Assembly: GCA_003165455.1 (NCBI GenBank)
Contig: PLUJ01000266.1
Coordinates: 1 to 7,459, forward strand
DNA from: Acidobacteriaceae bacterium
Lineage (GTDB): Bacteria; Acidobacteriota; Terriglobia; Terriglobales; Acidobacteriaceae
DNA: 7,459 nt
Reading direction: 5' to 3'
The notes beneath the pieces were generated by a model. It was not told where the DNA came from and did not search any database. It saw nothing but the letters and a program-made list of their open reading frames with translations. Positions 5,517 to 7,459 of the stretch are shown here, piece by piece. Position 1 is the stretch's first letter. Each line of letters opens with the position of its first letter. The translations under genes were made by a program, and so were the position numbers.

Positions 5517-7190
5517 TTAGCGCCGTCCAACTCTTTCCGGGCGGTGAAACATTTCAACCGTAGCAACTTCTTTTTCGGCTCGGCGTTTTGCTCCATGTTC
5601 ATAGGCTGCCGCGATGAATGTACTAAATAAGGGATGCGGTTCCAGCGGCTTGGATTTAAACTCGGGATGAAACTGGCAGCCGATAAAATGCGGATGGTCC
5701 GCCAGCTCGACCATCTCGACATAAGTGCCGTCGGGGGAAGACCCCGAGATGCGCAGACCCGCCGCTACCATCGGCTCTTCATACTCGCGATTGAATTCGT
5801 AGCGATGACGGTGCCGCTCGCTGATTTCGGTCTTTCCGTAAATCTTATGCGCCAGCGTATCGGGTTCAATCTTGCAGGTCCATGCACCTAGTCGCATCGT
5901 GCCACCCAGCTCTTCCACTCCGCGCAACTCGCGCAGCTTGTAGATCACGCGATGCGGCGTTGCGGGATCGAACTCACTGGAGTTTGCCTCCGCCAATCCA
6001 ACCACGTTGCGGGCAAACTCTACGCAAGCCGTTTGCATTCCCAGGCAAATACCGAAGTAAGGAACTTTATTCTCGCGTGCATAACGAATCGCGATGAGCA
6101 TTCCCTCAATCCCGCGCTTTCCAAAGCCCCCGGGGACGAGCAACCCGTCATAACCTTCGAGTTGCGCTTCGTAACTCTGGTCGCCGGTTTCCAGTCCCTC
6201 GGCTTCAATCCAATTCAACTGAAGTTTCAGATTGTGCGCCAGCGCCCCGTGCACCAAAGCTTCCTTCAGCGACTTATAAGAGTCTTCGTACTCGACATAC
6301 TTGCCGACAATCCCGATGGTGACCGTGTCTTTCGGGTTGTAGACGCGATGCACAATGTCCTCCCACTTGGAAAGATCCCGGTCCTTCGCTTCCATGCGCA
6401 AGTATTTCAGGACTAGCGTATCGACGCCTTCATTGGCAAACACGAGCGGCACCTCGTATACCGAAGCCACATCCTTGGCCGTGATCACAGCTTCTTCCTG
6501 TACGTTGCAGAAGAGCGCAATCTTCGACTTAAGCTCCTTAGCGAGGAATCGATCCGTACGGCAAAGCAAAATGTCAGGCTGAATTCCGATGCTCAGCAGT
6601 TCTTTCACCGAGTGCTGCGTGGGCTTGGTCTTCAGTTCCTGCGCGGCGGCGATTAATGGCACCAGCGTTACGTGAACGAACAGCGTATCCTCGCGCCCAA
6701 GTTCCTGGCGCATCTGCCGGATCGCTTCCATGAACGGCAGGGACTCGATGTCGCCGACCGTTCCTCCAATCTCAATGATCGCCACGTCGACATCCTGCGC
6801 GACTTTTTTCATCGCCGCTTTGATTTCATTCGTCACGTGCGGAATCACCTGCACCGTCTTGCCCAGATAATCGCCGCGGCGCTCTTTGGCGATGATCTGT
6901 TCATAGAGCCGCCCAGTGGTCCAGTTGTTGTCGCGAGAAAGTTTGGCGTGAGTGAAGCGTTCGTAGTGGCCAAGATCGAGATCGGTTTCGGCGCCGTCGT
7001 CGGTCACGAAAACTTCGCCGTGCTGAAACGGCGACATCGTCCCCGGATCGACGTTCAGATAAGGATCAAACTTCATCAGGTTGACTTTCAACCCGCGGCT
7101 CTCCAGCAGGCAGCCGATGGAAGCCGCCGCCAATCCCTTGCCTAGAGAAGACACAACTCCGCCCGTTACAAAGATGTACTTCGCTGGCAT
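5517..7190 (-). CDS. pyrG: CTP synthase (glutamine-hydrolysing)
   Basis: PyrG converts UTP, ATP and glutamine to CTP, the last step of pyrimidine nucleotide synthesis. It is a cytoplasmic tetramer. The protein has 557 residues (E. coli 545). The N-terminal synthase domain (about 1-270) shows VTGGVVSSLGKG (8-19) with K18 of the nucleotide loop, FDPYLNVDPGTMSPFQHGEV (41-60), TDDGAETDLDLGHYERF with D72, and IEIGGTVGDIES (139-150) with E140; D72 and E140 are the Mg-binding residues. The class I glutamine amidotransferase domain (about 290-535) has VPGGFGKRG (352-360), nucleophile C382 in FGICLGMQ, and H508/E510 in CQFHPEF. All catalytic residues are present. ATG 7190 has a good GAGGA ribosome site and begins right at the family N-terminus. 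It is the first gene of the probable pyrG-kdsA-tldD-tldE operon, and its CTP is used with Kdo to make CMP-Kdo. Confidence 0.98.
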   Translation of the reverse strand: MPAKYIFVTGGVVSSLGKGLAAASIGCLLESRGLKVNLMKFDPYLNVDPGTMSPFQHGEVFVTDDGAETDLDLGHYERFTHAKLSRDNNWTTGRLYEQIIAKERRGDYLGKTVQVIPHVTNEIKAAMKKVAQDVDVAIIEIGGTVGDIESLPFMEAIRQMRQELGREDTLFVHVTLVPLIAAAQELKTKPTQHSVKELLSIGIQPDILLCRTDRFLAKELKSKIALFCNVQEEAVITAKDVASVYEVPLVFANEGVDTLVLKYLRMEAKDRDLSKWEDIVHRVYNPKDTVTIGIVGKYVEYEDSYKSLKEALVHGALAHNLKLQLNWIEAEGLETGDQSYEAQLEGYDGLLVPGGFGKRGIEGMLIAIRYARENKVPYFGICLGMQTACVEFARNVVGLAEANSSEFDPATPHRVIYKLRELRGVEELGGTMRLGAWTCKIEPDTLAHKIYGKTEISERHRHRYEFNREYEEPMVAAGLRISGSSPDGTYVEMVELADHPHFIGCQFHPEFKSKPLEPHPLFSTFIAAAYEHGAKRRAEKEVATVEMFHRPERVGRR

Positions 7191-7194
7191 CTCT

Positions 7195-7199
7195 TCCTC
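7195..7199 (-). promoter_or_regulatory. pyrG Shine-Dalgarno GAGGA
   Basis: The minus strand reads GAGGAAGAG directly before ATG 7190, leaving four bases between GAGGA and the start. This is the clearest normally spaced ribosome site in the first operon and confirms the pyrG start. Confidence 0.7.
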
Positions 7200-7223
7200 G
7201 CTCTAAATTGTGTTTGAAAGATT

Positions 7224-7240
7224 GTGCAGGTGGGGTGCAC
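7224..7240 (-). promoter_or_regulatory. 5'-proximal inverted repeat in the pyrG leader
   Basis: On the minus strand GTGCA and TGCAC pair as a 5-bp stem around a 7-base C-rich loop (CCCCACC). If the -10 box at 7246-7251 is used, the transcript would begin close to the first base of this stem, making a hairpin at the very 5' end of the pyrG mRNA. It could protect the mRNA or respond to a regulator, but the short stem could also be chance. Confidence 0.25.
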
Positions 7241-7245
7241 GATCA

Positions 7246-7274
7246 ATTATGGCAGAAGATGCCTGTGGAAAGAA
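7246..7274 (-). promoter_or_regulatory. candidate sigma-70-type promoter of the pyrG operon
   Basis: CATAAT on the minus strand (7251-7246) matches TATAAT at five of six bases. The matching -35 position, 17 bp upstream, reads TTCTTT, which is poor. The predicted start near 7240 would give a leader of about 50 bases. It would run back to back with the tRNA promoter proposed at 7294-7322. Confidence 0.3.
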
Positions 7275-7293
7275 ACAGAAGAATCAGCGCGCA

Positions 7294-7322
7294 TTGACTA
7301 TCCCGGCAATGTGGGCGAAAAT
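7294..7322 (+). promoter_or_regulatory. candidate sigma-70 promoter of tRNA-Ala
   Basis: TTGACT (7294-7299; five of six bases of TTGACA) is followed after 17 bp by GAAAAT (7317-7322; four of six of TATAAT). Transcription would start near 7329 and leave about 55 bases of 5' leader for RNase P to remove. The spacing is ideal and no better pair is seen closer to the tRNA. Confidence 0.45.
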
Positions 7323-7383
7323 GATTGCAGTACTTCTCTCGATCCCGATTTTGTCGGGCTTCGAAATTTTCGTCTTCAATCGT

Positions 7384-7459
7384 GGGCCTGTGGCGCAGCT
7401 GGGAGCGCGCTTCCATGGCATGGAAGAGGTCGTCGGTTCGATCCCGACCAGGTCCACCA
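7384..7459 (+). tRNA. tRNA-Ala, anticodon GGC
   Basis: The 76-base gene folds into a complete cloverleaf. Acceptor GGGCCTG pairs with CAGGTCC. The D arm is GCGC/GCGC around AGCTGGGA. The anticodon stem CTTCC/GGAAG encloses ATGGCAT with anticodon GGC, reading GCC (and GCU by wobble). The T stem GTCGG/CCGAC encloses TTCGATC. A G3:U70 wobble pair is present; this is the classic identity element for alanyl-tRNA synthetase and independently confirms the Ala call. The discriminator is A73 and the CCA end is encoded in the DNA. The gene ends exactly at the window edge and is complete. It is divergent from pyrG. Confidence 0.97.

Noticed and set aside
5237..5722. Minus-strand open frame of 161 codons bridging pyrG and kdsA
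   Set aside because: It overlaps the end of pyrG and the start of kdsA out of frame and has no family motif. It matters only as the frame that could join kdsA if a base were missing.
7351..7380. TTGTCG / TTCAAT as the tRNA promoter
   Set aside because: The start would fall inside the mature tRNA, which is not compatible with a normal pre-tRNA.

Overview
This window looks like an ordinary chromosomal segment of a Gram-negative bacterium. GC content is moderate (roughly the mid-50s by eye). kdsA implies a Kdo-containing lipopolysaccharide outer membrane. The protein style and the mix of genes (pyrG-kdsA-tldD-tldE followed by a PilZ/LuxR pair) resemble Acidobacteriota, but that placement is inference and could not be checked by a search. 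All six protein genes lie on the minus strand. One tRNA gene lies on the plus strand at the right edge.

Layout in the direction of minus-strand transcription, from right to left: a 193-base divergent intergenic region separates tRNA-Ala(GGC) (7384-7459, plus) from pyrG (7190-5517, CTP synthase). Then come kdsA (5484-4639, Kdo-8-phosphate synthase), tldD (4588-3122, active zinc-protease subunit) and tldE/pmbA (3077-1665, partner subunit without the zinc motif). Gaps within this set are only 32, 50 and 44 bases, so it reads as one operon. A 234-base gap follows. It holds a 7-bp dyad, phased A-tracts and a strong Shine-Dalgarno sequence. Next is a second small unit: a PilZ-domain protein (1430-1062) and a NarL/LuxR-type regulator (1006-137). 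The last 136 bases hold inverted repeats but no gene I can support.

Functional logic: PyrG makes CTP and KdsA makes Kdo-8-phosphate. After dephosphorylation, Kdo and CTP are the two substrates of KdsB for CMP-Kdo, so pairing them makes biochemical sense, and pyrG-kdsA neighbours are known in other Gram-negatives. TldD and TldE form a heteromeric peptidase that trims unfolded or modified peptides. The PilZ and LuxR proteins look like a regulatory pair that has partly lost the usual inputs: the PilZ RxxxR motif is degraded, and the receiver has Glu at the phosphoryl-Asp position, Thr for the second acidic-pocket Asp and Arg for the conserved Lys.

The main points for a second look are the atypical receiver and its partner, kdsA lacking any ATG/GTG/TTG before its conserved N-terminus (CTG at 5484 is the best start), and the dyad upstream of the PilZ unit. 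I found no mobile element, CRISPR array or clearly undescribed multi-gene system.
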